Positions 9,896-18,933 of a stretch of 64,000 bases of DNA are shown here, in pieces (the stretch's first letter is position 1; each line of letters opens with the position of its first letter). Source of the DNA: Streptococcus pneumoniae (GTDB taxonomy: Bacteria > Bacillota > Bacilli > Lactobacillales > Streptococcaceae); NCBI RefSeq assembly GCF_001457635.1, contig NZ_LN831051.1:1922001-1986000 (forward strand), written 5' to 3'. A model generated the notes under the pieces. It made no database searches and was not told the DNA's origin. It saw nothing but the letters and a program-made list of their open reading frames with translations. Position numbers and translations under genes: made by a program.

Positions 9896-10299
9896 TTAAT
9901 AAGAATCTGGACTCCAAGAACCTGAAGTATGAATTCTTACATAATTTCCAAATTGTGGCGCCATAGCTAATCTAGTACCAGAACCAATATAATTGTCACC
10001 ACCTCCATTATAGTACATGACAATCCTAGAGCCAGACCCCAATGAATATACCGGGGTAATATCTGACCCACTATAGGCGCTACGAATAGAGGTATTTAAC
10101 CTTTTACCGCCACCAGTGCTGTCACTATTATTAATTCCAGCAGAGGCGTTTTCTTTCTCAAGCTCACTAGTTGTATCCGAACCCCAACGCGGCAACGTTA
10201 AATCATAATTTCCAATCTGTCTAGCTAAAACTGTAGGGAGAAACAAACTAGATGCAATTGTAACTACGCAAAAAAGGAATATATTTTTCTTCTTTTCAT
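9896..10299 (-). pseudogene. Small secreted Gly/Ser-rich protein, frameshifted in its signal peptide
   Basis: The frame from 9896 encodes a signal peptide (KNIFLFCVVTIASSLFLPTV, then LA) and a mature part of about 108 aa rich in Gly, Ser, Asn and Tyr, with the echoing motifs GSGSRIVMYY and GSGTRLAMAP and the ending SGSWSPDSY. No ATG/GTG/TTG start precedes the signal peptide in this frame. The well-placed ATG at 10299, with AAGAGGA upstream, is one base out of frame and stops after 11 codons; a sixth A in the five-A run at about 10283-10287 would join them (MKRRKNIFLF). It vaguely resembles small secreted DUF2712-type proteins, but this is only a guess. Role: candidate bacteriocin or signal exported or tolerated through the downstream ABC genes. 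Confidence 0.7.
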
Positions 10300-10367
10300 G
10301 ACATCGTCCTCTTAAGAAGTGATAAACAAGATAGTTGATTGATCAATTTGATACATATTACATTTTC

Positions 10368-10396
10368 ATTATATCAATAAAAGAAAGCGTTGTCAA
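10368..10396 (-). promoter_or_regulatory. Strong promoter overlapped by a cre-like site
   Basis: Minus strand TTGACA, 17 bp, TATAAT: perfect consensus boxes at consensus spacing, about 70 bp before the small secreted protein gene. The -35 overlaps AGAAAGCGTTGTCA (10382-10395, plus strand), which fits the cre consensus TGWAANCGNTNWCA at 13 of 14 positions. CcpA binding there would block RNA polymerase. Confidence 0.8.
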
Positions 10397-10398
10397 TT

Positions 10399-10434
10399 AT
10401 TTTATTTAAAATATTGTCATATTTTAAATAAAAT
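10399..10434. repeat. Perfect AT-only inverted repeat upstream of the promoter
   Basis: ATTTTATTTAAAATAT, TGTC, then the exact reverse complement: 16-bp arms with a 4-nt loop, directly upstream of the -35 box. It could be an UP-like element, an operator or a cruciform. It is too A/T-rich for a good terminator and has no T-run context of its own. Confidence 0.75.
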
Positions 10435-10436
10435 GG

Positions 10437-10463
10437 TAAAAGAGACTCGGTAGCCTCGTCTCT
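10437..10463 (-). terminator. Terminator of the pyrFE operon
   Basis: Minus strand AGAGAC-GAGG-CTA-CCGA-GTCTCT followed by TTTT, 15 bp after the pyrE stop. Confidence 0.75.
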
Positions 10464-10478
10464 CTTTATCTTACTGAC

Positions 10479-11111
10479 CTAACCTTCTTGCCAATTTTCT
10501 TGGTCTTCTTTAAAGCGTTTTAGAAGATCAAGGCCCTCTGGCGTGATGTAACCTTCTTCTTGGGCTAGATGGATAAGCTCGCTATAGTTTGAAAGCGTCA
10601 CAAGTTTAACACCAGCATCTGCAAAGTTCTTATCTGCTTTTGGCAATTGGTAGCTGAAAATCGCTACAACTCCAAGTACATCTGCTCCTTCTCGCTTGGC
10701 TGCTGCTACAGCTTCAAGAACTGAACCACCCGTTGAAATAAGGTCTTCAACCACTACCATTTTTTGACCTTGAGCTACGCGACCTTCGATTTGATTACCA
10801 GCTCCGTGGTCTTTTGGTTTGCTACGGATGTAGGCAAAAGGCAAGTCCATCTTATCAGCAATAATGGCTCCGTGTGGAATCCCTGCTGTTGCAGTTCCTG
10901 CAATCACTTCTACTTCAGGAAAGGCTTCTTTGATAGCTTCCACAAAACCATTTTCAATTAGGGTACGAGTTTCTGGATAGGCTAGTGTCACACGATTATC
11001 AGTGTAAATCGGTGACTTGATACCAGATGCCCAAGTGAAGGGTTCCTCTGGTTTGAGGTAAACGGCTTGGATTTTCAAGAGGTGGCTAGCGATATCTTTA
11101 GCAAGTGTCAT
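10479..11111 (-). CDS. pyrE: Orotate phosphoribosyltransferase
   Basis: Transfers ribose-5-phosphate from PRPP to orotate, giving OMP in UMP synthesis. 210 aa. The PRPP-binding motif [13 protein letters not shown] (about 118-130) and [13 protein letters not shown] (about 75-87) are present, as is the flexible-loop segment [15 protein letters not shown]. It lies 33 bp downstream of pyrF and shares its PyrR-controlled promoter. Confidence 0.97.
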   Translation of the reverse strand: MTLAKDIASHLLKIQAVYLKPEEPFTWASGIKSPIYTDNRVTLAYPETRTLIENGFVEAIKEAFPEVEVIAGTATAGIPHGAIIADKMDLPFAYIRSKPKDHGAGNQIEGRVAQGQKMVVVEDLISTGGSVLEAVAAAKREGADVLGVVAIFSYQLPKADKNFADAGVKLVTLSNYSELIHLAQEEGYITPEGLDLLKRFKEDQENWQEG

Positions 11112-11144
11112 GGTATTCTCCTTTTATTTTTCTAATCTAGTTCT

Positions 11145-11846
11145 TTAATTCCAGTCCTGTGTCCATTCATCCTTGATGGCATGATAAGCTGCAACAGGAT
11201 CCTCAGCTTGGGTAATGGGACGTCCCACTACGATATAGTCACTGCCGATTTGATAGGCATCAGCAGGTGTCATGACTCGTTTTTGATCTCCAACTGCAAC
11301 ACCAGCTGGACGAATCCCTGGTGTCAGACAGATAAAATCTGGATTGGTAGCCTGCTTGATGACTTGTACTTCCTGAGCCGAGCAAACAACACCATCCAAG
11401 CCAGCTTCAGCTGTCTTCTTGGCATAGTGAATCACAGACTCTTGCAGACTGGTTTGGATATTTTGAAACTCCTGCATCTGAGCTTCTGACGTTGATGTGA
11501 GCTGCGTTACAGCGATCAATTTGGCTTGACTCCCAAGACCTTCACGCGCCGCCTTCATCATCTCTACACCACCAGCCGCATGGACATTAGTCATATCGAC
11601 ACCAAGCTGAGACAAGACCTTCATGGCTGACTTGACTGTATTAGGAATGTCATGAAGTTTGAGATCCAAAAAGACACTATGACCCAAACCTTTTAAGTAG
11701 GACACAATCTCAGGCCCCGCTGCGTAATAAAGCTCCATCCCTACCTTGAGATAAAGGCTTTCTTCTGCTGGGAAAAGAGCTAAAAATTCCTTGACCGCCT
11801 CAAAACTAGGAAAATCAAGAGCAATGATTGGACGATGTTCTCGCAT
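11145..11846 (-). CDS. pyrF: Orotidine 5'-phosphate decarboxylase
   Basis: Decarboxylates OMP to UMP. 233 aa TIM barrel. The catalytic motif [14 protein letters not shown] (about 60-73) carries the DxKxxD charged network, and the phosphate-binding part [11 protein letters not shown] is near the C-terminus. AAAAGGAGAAACC precedes ATG 11846. It is the first gene after a PyrR attenuator, so expression should fall when UMP is plentiful. Confidence 0.97.
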   Translation of the reverse strand: MREHRPIIALDFPSFEAVKEFLALFPAEESLYLKVGMELYYAAGPEIVSYLKGLGHSVFLDLKLHDIPNTVKSAMKVLSQLGVDMTNVHAAGGVEMMKAAREGLGSQAKLIAVTQLTSTSEAQMQEFQNIQTSLQESVIHYAKKTAEAGLDGVVCSAQEVQVIKQATNPDFICLTPGIRPAGVAVGDQKRVMTPADAYQIGSDYIVVGRPITQAEDPVAAYHAIKDEWTQDWN

Positions 11847-11899
11847 AGGTTTCTCCTTTTACCTTTACTAGTGAGAGAGTCTGGCCAACAGAAGCCACG

Positions 11900-11998
11900 A
11901 AAAAAGGAACCTGCCAACAGCAAGGTTCCACGAAAAATGGGTAGTCTCCACCCTTTCACCGTCTAACCTTAGCTGCCTCTCTGGACTGCTTTAAAGGT
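11900..11998 (-). promoter_or_regulatory. PyrR-binding leader with attenuator terminator
   Basis: On the minus strand the leader contains CAGTCCAGAGAGGC...AAGG (about 11965-11990), the conserved PyrR anti-antiterminator loop. A hairpin GGAACCTTGCTG / TTGGCAGGTTCC (11906-11929) with a T-run follows. This is the standard pyrimidine attenuator: UMP-bound PyrR favours the terminator. Confidence 0.9.
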
Positions 11999-12006
11999 TT
12001 TCTATT

Positions 12007-12035
12007 ATTCTATTATTTCTACTAGCACTTGTCAA
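12007..12035 (-). promoter_or_regulatory. Promoter of pyrFE
   Basis: Minus strand TTGACA, 17 bp, TAGAAT, immediately upstream of the PyrR leader. Confidence 0.75.
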
Positions 12036-12078
12036 GTAAAAACATGGTCACTAAAGAACTATAAGAGAAAAGGTAAAC

Positions 12079-13278
12079 CTAGCGACGCGATGAGCGCTGG
12101 GTCGTTTGATTTCGATTGCTCTCTTCCTCTTGTTTTTTCTGTTCTTCTTCCTGTTTTTTCTCGGCTTCCTTGGCCTCTTGTTTGGCTTTTTCCTCAGCCT
12201 CCATAATTAATTTATCCGCCACAGTGTAACTGTAAATTCCAGCTTCCATGTCGACCACACTCGGTTCTGACAATTGTGGCTTAATCTTACTGTAATATGG
12301 CAGTTTCTTACTCATTTCAGATAGAGGAACCAAGACTTCGTCCGAATCATTCATGGTCAATCGAATTAAATCGGATGTCACCTTGCTTGGGGCTAATTCC
12401 ACCTTTTGGATAGCCGCCTTGAGTTCTGGGCTAATTTGAGCAAGTTCTGAGACAAAAACCTTGATTTGTTCACTATCATTAAAGAGAACTGATAAATAAG
12501 TTTCTGGTAAACTGTTCAGACTCACAGAACTAGTCTCAAGCTGACCACTGGAAAGAATAGGATAATGATTTTCACCAGAAATATAGTAGGCCACAATATC
12601 ATATTCCTTGACCTTAATAGTGAACTTAGTTGGAAATTGATAGACAAGTTGAGCTGATTCAACCCAATAGTTAGACTTAATCTGCTTTTCATATTTTGCC
12701 TTGTCTAGCAGAAGGTTAATCGTATAATCCGAATCCTGAATGCCTGAAGCCTGTCGAATATCATCAGCTGTAGTTTGCACCGTTCCCTCAACACGAATAT
12801 CTTTCATGGTCGCATAAGGACTGAGCAAGTAGGCAGAGACAATCAATAAAAGCAGACTTGGAAATAAAATCGTGAAGGCTCGCAAGATATGGATACCAGG
12901 AATCTTTGCTTTGGCTGGTTTTTCCTTTGTAGCCTTTTTAGAAAGCTTTTTATCCTGTTCCTCCTTCTCTTTAGACTCTGGTTCTTCTTTCTCTTCTTTC
13001 TCTTTGTCAGCCTCTGAGGATGCTACTTTTTCTTCAGACTCTTCCTTAGCTGATTCTGAATCTTCCTGGTCTGTTTCACTCTCCTGGTCCTGTTTGTCCT
13101 CTGACTTCTCAGATTCTTCTCCCATTCGAGCTTGTCTTTCCTTTTCCTTCTCCTCAGCTAGAGCCGCCTCTTCTTCAGCCTTCTTTTTTAGATATTCTTG
13201 GTTTCGTTTCTGCCATTCTGATAACTCTTTCAATTCTTCGAGGATTTCTTTGTCCTCATTTTTCTTATCTTTTGACAT
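12079..13278 (-). CDS. divIB: Cell-division protein DivIB/FtsQ
   Basis: Divisome membrane protein that works with DivIC and FtsL at the septum. 399 aa: a long charged cytoplasmic N-terminus (residues 1-125, Glu/Lys/Ser-rich, probably disordered or coiled), one transmembrane helix (about 133-155, AFTILFPSLLLLIVSAYLLS), then a POTRA domain beginning MKDIRVEGTVQTTADDIRQ and the beta domain. The C-terminal tail is again Lys/Glu/Gln-rich and ends TTQRSSRR. It is the third gene of murD-murG-divIB, nine bases after murG. Confidence 0.95.
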   Translation of the reverse strand: MSKDKKNEDKEILEELKELSEWQKRNQEYLKKKAEEEAALAEEKEKERQARMGEESEKSEDKQDQESETDQEDSESAKEESEEKVASSEADKEKEEKEEPESKEKEEQDKKLSKKATKEKPAKAKIPGIHILRAFTILFPSLLLLIVSAYLLSPYATMKDIRVEGTVQTTADDIRQASGIQDSDYTINLLLDKAKYEKQIKSNYWVESAQLVYQFPTKFTIKVKEYDIVAYYISGENHYPILSSGQLETSSVSLNSLPETYLSVLFNDSEQIKVFVSELAQISPELKAAIQKVELAPSKVTSDLIRLTMNDSDEVLVPLSEMSKKLPYYSKIKPQLSEPSVVDMEAGIYSYTVADKLIMEAEEKAKQEAKEAEKKQEEEQKKQEEESNRNQTTQRSSRR

Positions 13279-13287
13279 TTACTTTCC

Positions 13288-14346
13288 TTATGATAAATCT
13301 TTTTTCAACAATTGATAAAAATCTGCTAGAGATTTCAATTCCTTAGAAGCCTTCATCTTAGCTTGGTAATCTTCCTTGTGACTTAGTAAGTGAGAAAGCT
13401 TCTCTTCCAAACTATCCAAGGTCAAATCGCTTTCTTGAAGGTCTTCTGCATAGCCTTTTTTTACAAAGTAAGCTGCATTTTCAAGCTGGTCACCACGACT
13501 AGCTTCACGACCAAGCGGCACAATGACATGCAATTTTGCTATCGCCAAGAGCTCAAAAATCGTATTGGCACCACCTCGTGTCACAACAATATCAGCCAAT
13601 TCCATCAAGGGTTGATAGAGATCGGTCACATAGTCAACACGAAAAAGATTTTGGCTCAACTCATTCAGGCTAGAATCTCCAGTTAGATTGATAATATTGT
13701 AGCGCTCTGTTAGTTCTTTCTTATGGTCTGTCACCAATTGGTTAAAGACACGAGCACCTGCAGAACCGCCAACAAACAATACAGTCGGCAATTTATGATT
13801 AAAGTGGCTTTGAATATCCACCAATTCATCTGGTTCTGGATTTTTTTGATCTGAAACCTTGGTCACTGCTCCCACATGCTCAACCTTAGACAAACTCGAA
13901 GCTTGCTCAAAGGTTGAATACATCTTAGTCGCAAATTTATAGGCGATTTTATTGGCCAAGCCCATAGACAGGTCAGATTCGTGAATAAAGACAGGCACTC
14001 CTGACACACGCGCAGCGATAACAGGCGGTACTGAGACAAAGCCCCCCTTTGAAAAAAGGGTCTGTGGACGAAGTCGCAACATGATAAAGAGCGATTGGAC
14101 GATTCCCCAGCAAACTTTGAAGACGTCCAGCATATTTTGCCAAGAGAAATAGCGACGCAATTTTCCAGTCGCAATAGAATGGAAGGTGACATCCAAACCT
14201 GACTTAAGGATTTCTTGGTGTTCGATACCACGCTTGTCCCCGATATAGTGGACTTCCCAACCATCTTCGATGAACTTGGGCATTAACAAAAGATTGAGGG
14301 TAACGTGTCCAACCGTCCCCCCACCTGTAAAGACAATTTTTTTCAT
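13288..14346 (-). CDS. murG: UDP-GlcNAc:lipid I transferase MurG
   Basis: Adds GlcNAc to undecaprenyl-PP-MurNAc-pentapeptide to make lipid II on the inner face of the membrane. 352 aa GT28 enzyme with N-terminal [14 protein letters not shown] (about 5-18), the central [11 protein letters not shown] acceptor loop (about 192-202) and the C-terminal donor site [13 protein letters not shown] (about 255-267). The ATG follows the murD stop by one base. Confidence 0.97.
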   Translation of the reverse strand: MKKIVFTGGGTVGHVTLNLLLMPKFIEDGWEVHYIGDKRGIEHQEILKSGLDVTFHSIATGKLRRYFSWQNMLDVFKVCWGIVQSLFIMLRLRPQTLFSKGGFVSVPPVIAARVSGVPVFIHESDLSMGLANKIAYKFATKMYSTFEQASSLSKVEHVGAVTKVSDQKNPEPDELVDIQSHFNHKLPTVLFVGGSAGARVFNQLVTDHKKELTERYNIINLTGDSSLNELSQNLFRVDYVTDLYQPLMELADIVVTRGGANTIFELLAIAKLHVIVPLGREASRGDQLENAAYFVKKGYAEDLQESDLTLDSLEEKLSHLLSHKEDYQAKMKASKELKSLADFYQLLKKDLS

Positions 14347-14347
14347 A

Positions 14348-15700
14348 TTATTCTTTTAACTCCGCTACTGTGTCGATAAAGAGGTCGCCACGTACTTCAA
14401 AGTTAGCATACATATCCCAGCTGGCATTGGCAGGACTAAGAAGAACCACATCTCCTTGAGTCGCAAGCTCATAGGCCTTGCGGGTCGCATCTGCAATATC
14501 TGTCGCCTCCACATAAGCGACACCAGCCTTGTCTGCTGCCCGTTTGACACGTTCTGCAGATTGACCCAGGATGACCATCTTCTTGAGTCCAGTAATGTCT
14601 GGCACCAATTCGTCAAACTCATTGCCACGGTCCAAACCACCTGCAATCAAGACGACCTTGCTGTTATCAAATCCTGACAAGGCTTTTTGAGTAGCCAAGA
14701 TATTAGTTGATTTACTGTCGTTATAGAATTTAACACCCTTGATGTCATCCACAAACTGGAGACGGTGTTTGACACCACCGAAGGCTGAAAGAGTTTCCTT
14801 GATGGTTTGATTGTCCACACCACGAAGCTTGGCTACAGCAATAGTCGCAAGGGCATTTTCCACATTGTGGCTACCTGGAACACCGATTTCATTCGCTGCC
14901 ATGACTACTTCACCACGGAAGTAGAGTTGACCATCTTCCAGATAAGCTCCATCAACCTTTTCAAGTGTTGAAAATGGTACAACAGTGGCTTCTGTCTTGG
15001 AAGTCAAGTCTTTTGCCAAGTCTTGATTAAAGTTCAAGACAAGGAAATCAGCTGCTGTCATCTTGTTCTGGATATTCCACTTGGCTGCTACATATTCCGA
15101 AAATGACCCATGGTAGTCGATATGAGTTGGCATGAGGTTGGTAATAACCGCAATCTCTGGATGGAATTCTTGAACACCCATGAGTTGGAAAGAAGAAAGT
15201 TCCATAACAAGCGTGTCCTTATCTGATGCTATTTGAGCAACCTGACTAGCTGGATAGCCGATATTCCCTGATAAAAGACCATGTTGCCCAGCAGCAGTCA
15301 AAACTTCCCCAATCATAGTCGTTGTGGTTGTCTTACCGTTCGATCCTGTGATACCAATAATCGGTGCTTCTGAAATCAAATAAGCCAATTCCACCTCAGT
15401 CAAGACTGGAATTCCCTTGGCCAAAGCCTTTTCAATCATGGGATTGTTGTAGGGGATACCTGGATTTTTCACCATAAGGGCAAACTCTTCATCCAAGAGT
15501 TCCAAAGGATGGCCACCTGTAATGACCTTGATCCCTTCTTCCAGCAAACTTTGGGCAGCTGGATTGTCCTCGAAAGGTTTCCCATCATTTACTGTCACAA
15601 TGGCACCTAGCTTGTCCAACAAACGAGCTGCAGATTCACCAGACTTGGCCAAACCTAAAACAAGGACTTTCTTATTTTTAAATTGATCTATTACTTTCAT
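14348..15700 (-). CDS. murD: UDP-MurNAc-L-alanine:D-glutamate ligase
   Basis: Cytoplasmic ATP-dependent addition of D-Glu to UDP-MurNAc-L-Ala. 450 aa. N-terminal UDP-binding domain ([18 protein letters not shown]), ATP-binding P-loop [13 protein letters not shown] (about 115-127), and the C-terminal domain with NDSKSTN (about 328-334) and [19 protein letters not shown] are all seen. First gene of murD-murG-divIB. Confidence 0.97.
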
Positions 15701-15750
15701 GTCTCGAACTCCATTTCTACTCCTACTATTTTACCATTTTTATGGAAATA

Positions 15751-15778
15751 AAAAAGCCACAAAGTGTGTTTGTGACTC
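15751..15778 (-). terminator. Terminator after the bacteriocin cluster
   Basis: Minus strand AGTCACAAA CACAC TTTGTGGCT then TTTTT. It separates the bacteriocin ABC gene from murD. Confidence 0.8.
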
Positions 15779-15803
15779 TTTCTTCTAACTGAATCTTACC
15801 ATA

Positions 15804-16445
15804 TCATCTATGTGATAAATCGGTAACTCGAATGACCTGATCCACTTGTTCCCAAATCAGAGGATTGTGGGTCGCAATAATAATGGTCCGATTCGGATTT
15901 TTTAAAGATTCTAGGATGGAAAGTAATTCCTCAGAGTTTTTGGGGTCTAAGGAAGTGGTTGGTTCATCTGCGAGGATCAAAGGTGGATCCTTTAAAATTA
16001 TCTTCGCTAATGCAACACGTTGTGCTTCTCCTCCTGATAACTCAAATATAGGTTGCTTCAAATCCAAATAAGAGAGGTTTACACAGTTTAGAGCTTGTTT
16101 CATCAAAGAGATTTTCTCTTTTTCCTTCAACTTTTTACCAACTAAACCCAGATTGAGATTCTCTTTGACGGTTTGGCTTTCAATTAAGCCAAAATCTTGA
16201 AATAAGTATCCCAAGTAATCTCTAAAGAAAACAGAAGGCTTGATGTCCTTAAGAGAAGTACCATCATAGATGATTTGTCCTTTGTCATATGGCTCTAATC
16301 GTCCAATCATATTCAAGAATGTTGTCTTACCACAGCCACTTGTACCGATTAAGGCATAAATTTTCCCACCTTCAAAATGAAGATTTGTATCTGAAAATAG
16401 CTGACGGCTTCCAAATTTTTTAGATATATTCTTTAGTTCAATCAT
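15804..16445 (-). CDS. Bacteriocin-associated ABC transporter ATPase
   Basis: 213-aa ATPase. Walker A ALIGTSGCGKTTF (about 31-43), signature LSGGEAQRVALAKI (about 138-151), Walker B LILADEPTTSLDP and switch His IIATHN are present. It begins one base after the large membrane protein gene and completes a three-gene lactococcin-972-type unit. It probably drives the DUF1430-type membrane protein for export or self-protection. Confidence 0.93.
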   Translation of the reverse strand: MIELKNISKKFGSRQLFSDTNLHFEGGKIYALIGTSGCGKTTFLNMIGRLEPYDKGQIIYDGTSLKDIKPSVFFRDYLGYLFQDFGLIESQTVKENLNLGLVGKKLKEKEKISLMKQALNCVNLSYLDLKQPIFELSGGEAQRVALAKIILKDPPLILADEPTTSLDPKNSEELLSILESLKNPNRTIIIATHNPLIWEQVDQVIRVTDLSHR

Positions 16446-16446
16446 C

Positions 16447-18468
16447 CTATTTTCCTTTCATAATTGTCATAGAAACACGAGATTCTTTCTGCGCTTGACG
16501 GTAAAGCGTCAGAACTGCACTAGCTAGAAAGACTAATAAAGTGAGCAAGCCAATCACCAAGTCTCGACTGCTTAAAATAAAGAGACTAGCACCAAATACA
16601 AAACTGGCAAATTGACTAACCATATACTGAGCATGTGTTTCAAAAAATCGTAAACCTGAAATTCGTTTAATCAAAATATCTCGGCGGAATTGCTCGAAAT
16701 ATAGAAGATTGACAGAATAAAATAGTAACAAGGAACTAGCTATCCCCACAATAGCTCCTAAGATTAAAGTTGCTGTTTCAGTTTGAACTTCATTATAACG
16801 AGTTAGATAAACACTTCTTCCTTCTTTAAGATAGGATACTTGCTCATAAATTCCAGCTTTCTTCAAGAGTTCTAGCCCACTCTCATATCCTTTGATAAAG
16901 AGTTGTTTTCCAGCATTGATAGACCAACTAGATAAGGATATAAAACTATCACCTGTAGAAGTCGGCGTGAATACCACTAAAATCGGATCAGTCAAATACT
17001 GAGTAGATACGGGATTCTCACCGTTATTATAAACAAACCGCTTTTCTCCCATTGAAAGATAACTAACGTGCGCTTTCATCTCATAATCCAAAGGAGCACT
17101 TGCCTCCTCACCAGATTTTCCATAATAACTCAATCTTTCTTCAAAAACTTTCTTAAGTTCTGCTTCTCGAGAGCGCAAATGTTCTGGGAGCAAGAGGATA
17201 AACTCACCTTTTTGGAGATGGGCTAACTTCTGTTTGGTCTCAGCATCTACCACGACCTTTTCCTTGTCCAAATAACTGGGACTAACATAGAGCGTATTAG
17301 CATCTGGACTATAGGTATCCAGTGTCTCTCCCTGTTCATTTTTTCCTTGTGGATTGGCAAAATGGAGCAGATTATCCTTTACATAAAGAGCTTGTTCTTC
17401 TTCGATTGCTTCCTTGGCAAAGGCATACCACTTGCTCTGATTTTCTGTATCTTTTCCTCTATCACCTAAGCCAAAAGAAATTTGATAATAGTCTGCTCTA
17501 TCCTGCCATGCTTGTTTTGAAATTTCAAGTTCTTTCAATCGTTGGTAAGACATCAAACCTGTCTTAACAGCGTAGCCTACTGTAAAGACAGCAACCAACT
17601 GACACAATAGGGTTAAAATCATCAGGCGTTTAAGGGGTAATCTCCCCTTAATAACGGGAACTAATGCTTTGTAACTCAAACTCATTAGATAAAGAAGCAT
17701 TAGTAAAATTGAAATCGCCAATAAAAACAACAGATAGAAACTAATCCCAAAACCATAGGTGGCTAACAAGATAGGATAAAACAAACCTTGACTAAAAAGA
17801 ACGACTCCCCCACCTAGGAAGGAAAGGAGGGCTGATAGAAGGAGCCATTTGATATCAGTAGATAAAGAATGCCCCATGATGGATAAGAGAGTCTGACCAG
17901 AAAAGAGTTTTATACCTGCTGCTCTCATTTCCTTAATCCGAGTGATAATCACTAAAGCAAAGAAAGATAAGCCAAATATTGCTAAACTAATTAAAATAAG
18001 GGGATTTAGTAATATTCGAAAAGCAAGAAAATAGGGCGGTATCTTTCGGTCAGCACTTGCTTTATAACCCAAATCTCCTAATTTATCGGCAAGCTTTTCT
18101 TTCGTCAAGGAGCCTGACAAAAGGAGATAACTATTTAGCGGATCACTACGTTCACGACTTTCTTGGCTAGCTTCTTGGAATTCTTTTGGTAAAGTTCCCT
18201 GACCATAAGTTGCATAAGTAAAGTGAGTCGTCCCATCCTTACTCGGCTCTACAATTCTTCTAGCTATTAAACTCTGTTCTGAGTTTGCAAAATTCTCCAA
18301 TTCCTGTTCAAATACCTCACGCGTCGGTTCCTGAGTATCTTTTTTGACACGAAGTAAAGAAACGGAATCATAGCTTGCATATAAATATTGTGGCGCACGT
18401 AAGACAATAATCCAAGCAAGGAAGAAGCTGAGAAAAAAAGTTGATAATAATATGAATAGTTTCTTCAT
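16447..18468 (-). CDS. Bacteriocin-associated integral membrane protein (DUF1430 type)
   Basis: 673-aa polytopic protein with an N-terminal membrane segment (ILLSTFFLSFFLAWIIVL, about 5-23), a first extracellular domain, a central block of membrane helices (about 155-320), a second large extracellular domain (about 320-555) and C-terminal helices (TLILGAIVGIASSLLLFYSV, FASFVFGASLFILSS). This layout and the neighbours fit the integral membrane protein always paired with lactococcin-972-like bacteriocins in streptococci, thought to act in immunity or transport. It is followed directly by its ATPase. Confidence 0.85.
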   Translation of the reverse strand: MKKLFILLSTFFLSFFLAWIIVLRAPQYLYASYDSVSLLRVKKDTQEPTREVFEQELENFANSEQSLIARRIVEPSKDGTTHFTYATYGQGTLPKEFQEASQESRERSDPLNSYLLLSGSLTKEKLADKLGDLGYKASADRKIPPYFLAFRILLNPLILISLAIFGLSFFALVIITRIKEMRAAGIKLFSGQTLLSIMGHSLSTDIKWLLLSALLSFLGGGVVLFSQGLFYPILLATYGFGISFYLLFLLAISILLMLLYLMSLSYKALVPVIKGRLPLKRLMILTLLCQLVAVFTVGYAVKTGLMSYQRLKELEISKQAWQDRADYYQISFGLGDRGKDTENQSKWYAFAKEAIEEEQALYVKDNLLHFANPQGKNEQGETLDTYSPDANTLYVSPSYLDKEKVVVDAETKQKLAHLQKGEFILLLPEHLRSREAELKKVFEERLSYYGKSGEEASAPLDYEMKAHVSYLSMGEKRFVYNNGENPVSTQYLTDPILVVFTPTSTGDSFISLSSWSINAGKQLFIKGYESGLELLKKAGIYEQVSYLKEGRSVYLTRYNEVQTETATLILGAIVGIASSLLLFYSVNLLYFEQFRRDILIKRISGLRFFETHAQYMVSQFASFVFGASLFILSSRDLVIGLLTLLVFLASAVLTLYRQAQKESRVSMTIMKGK

Positions 18469-18490
18469 AGTAGACTCCTTGTAAACAAAA

Positions 18491-18517
18491 TTCCCCCTGT
18501 AATTTCTTACAAGGGGA
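18491..18517 (-). terminator. Attenuating terminator after the bacteriocin gene
   Basis: Minus strand TTCCCCTTGTA agaaat TACAGGGGGAA then TTTTG. It lies between the bacteriocin structural gene and the membrane protein gene, giving partial readthrough. Confidence 0.8.
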
Positions 18518-18538
18518 ACGATTTAAATCAATGAACGA

Positions 18539-18838
18539 TTAGTCATAATCACAGTAAAATGCTACTTGTTCTCCCCATTTAGTCCAAATCCATGCATAGG
18601 AGGTTTTTCCAGCAGAAGCTTCTCCTTTATCTGAATGACTATTCCATCTACTTACAAGAGAAGAATAATGATATTTTTTACCATGATAGTAATTTGAAAA
18701 AGCCCAACCACCTCCTGAACCTTCTCCATACGTCCATACTCCTCCATCTGGATATTGTACAGCAGCTGATGCAGCTCCCAATAATGTAAAACTTGAAATA
18801 AGAGCTAGAGCAAGTAATCTATGTTTTTTCGTTTTCAT
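18539..18838 (-). CDS. Lactococcin-972-family bacteriocin precursor (streptococcin-like)
   Basis: 99 aa. I start it at ATG 18838 because a typical signal peptide begins there (MKTKKHRLLALALISSFTLL, then GAASA). The mature part of about 73 aa has the family features GGVWTYGEG near the N-terminus, WAFSNYYHGKKYHYSSL in the middle (lactococcin 972 has a similar VWSNYYH segment) and an aromatic C-terminus (YAWIWTKWGEQVAFYCDYD). Lactococcin 972 blocks septum formation by binding lipid II, so the adjacent murD/murG/divIB is a suggestive though probably accidental neighbour. The ribosome-binding site is weak (GAAAG). Confidence 0.9.
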   Translation of the reverse strand: MKTKKHRLLALALISSFTLLGAASAAVQYPDGGVWTYGEGSGGGWAFSNYYHGKKYHYSSLVSRWNSHSDKGEASAGKTSYAWIWTKWGEQVAFYCDYD

Positions 18839-18910
18839 TTTATTTTTTCTTTCAAAAAAAGCACACCTTGAGCAACAATGCAACAAAATAAACCCTCCTC
18901 TCTCTTTTGT

Positions 18911-18924
18911 TGAAACCGCTTTCT
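18911..18924. promoter_or_regulatory. Putative cre (CcpA) site in the bacteriocin leader
   Basis: TGAAACCGCTTTCT fits TGWAANCGNTNWCA at 13 of 14 positions and lies just downstream of the proposed -10 box, where CcpA would act as a roadblock. Confidence 0.5.
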
Positions 18925-18933
18925 TATGTGATA

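Noticed and set aside
6932..10246. Annotation of the cluster as a second lactococcin-972 system
   Set aside because: The small protein lacks the WxxG/NYYH family features, and there is no large DUF1430-type membrane protein.
12872..13315. Plus-strand Ser/Phe-rich frame of 147 codons
   Set aside because: Antisense to the Glu/Lys-rich N-terminus of divIB; long open antisense frames are expected opposite such codons.
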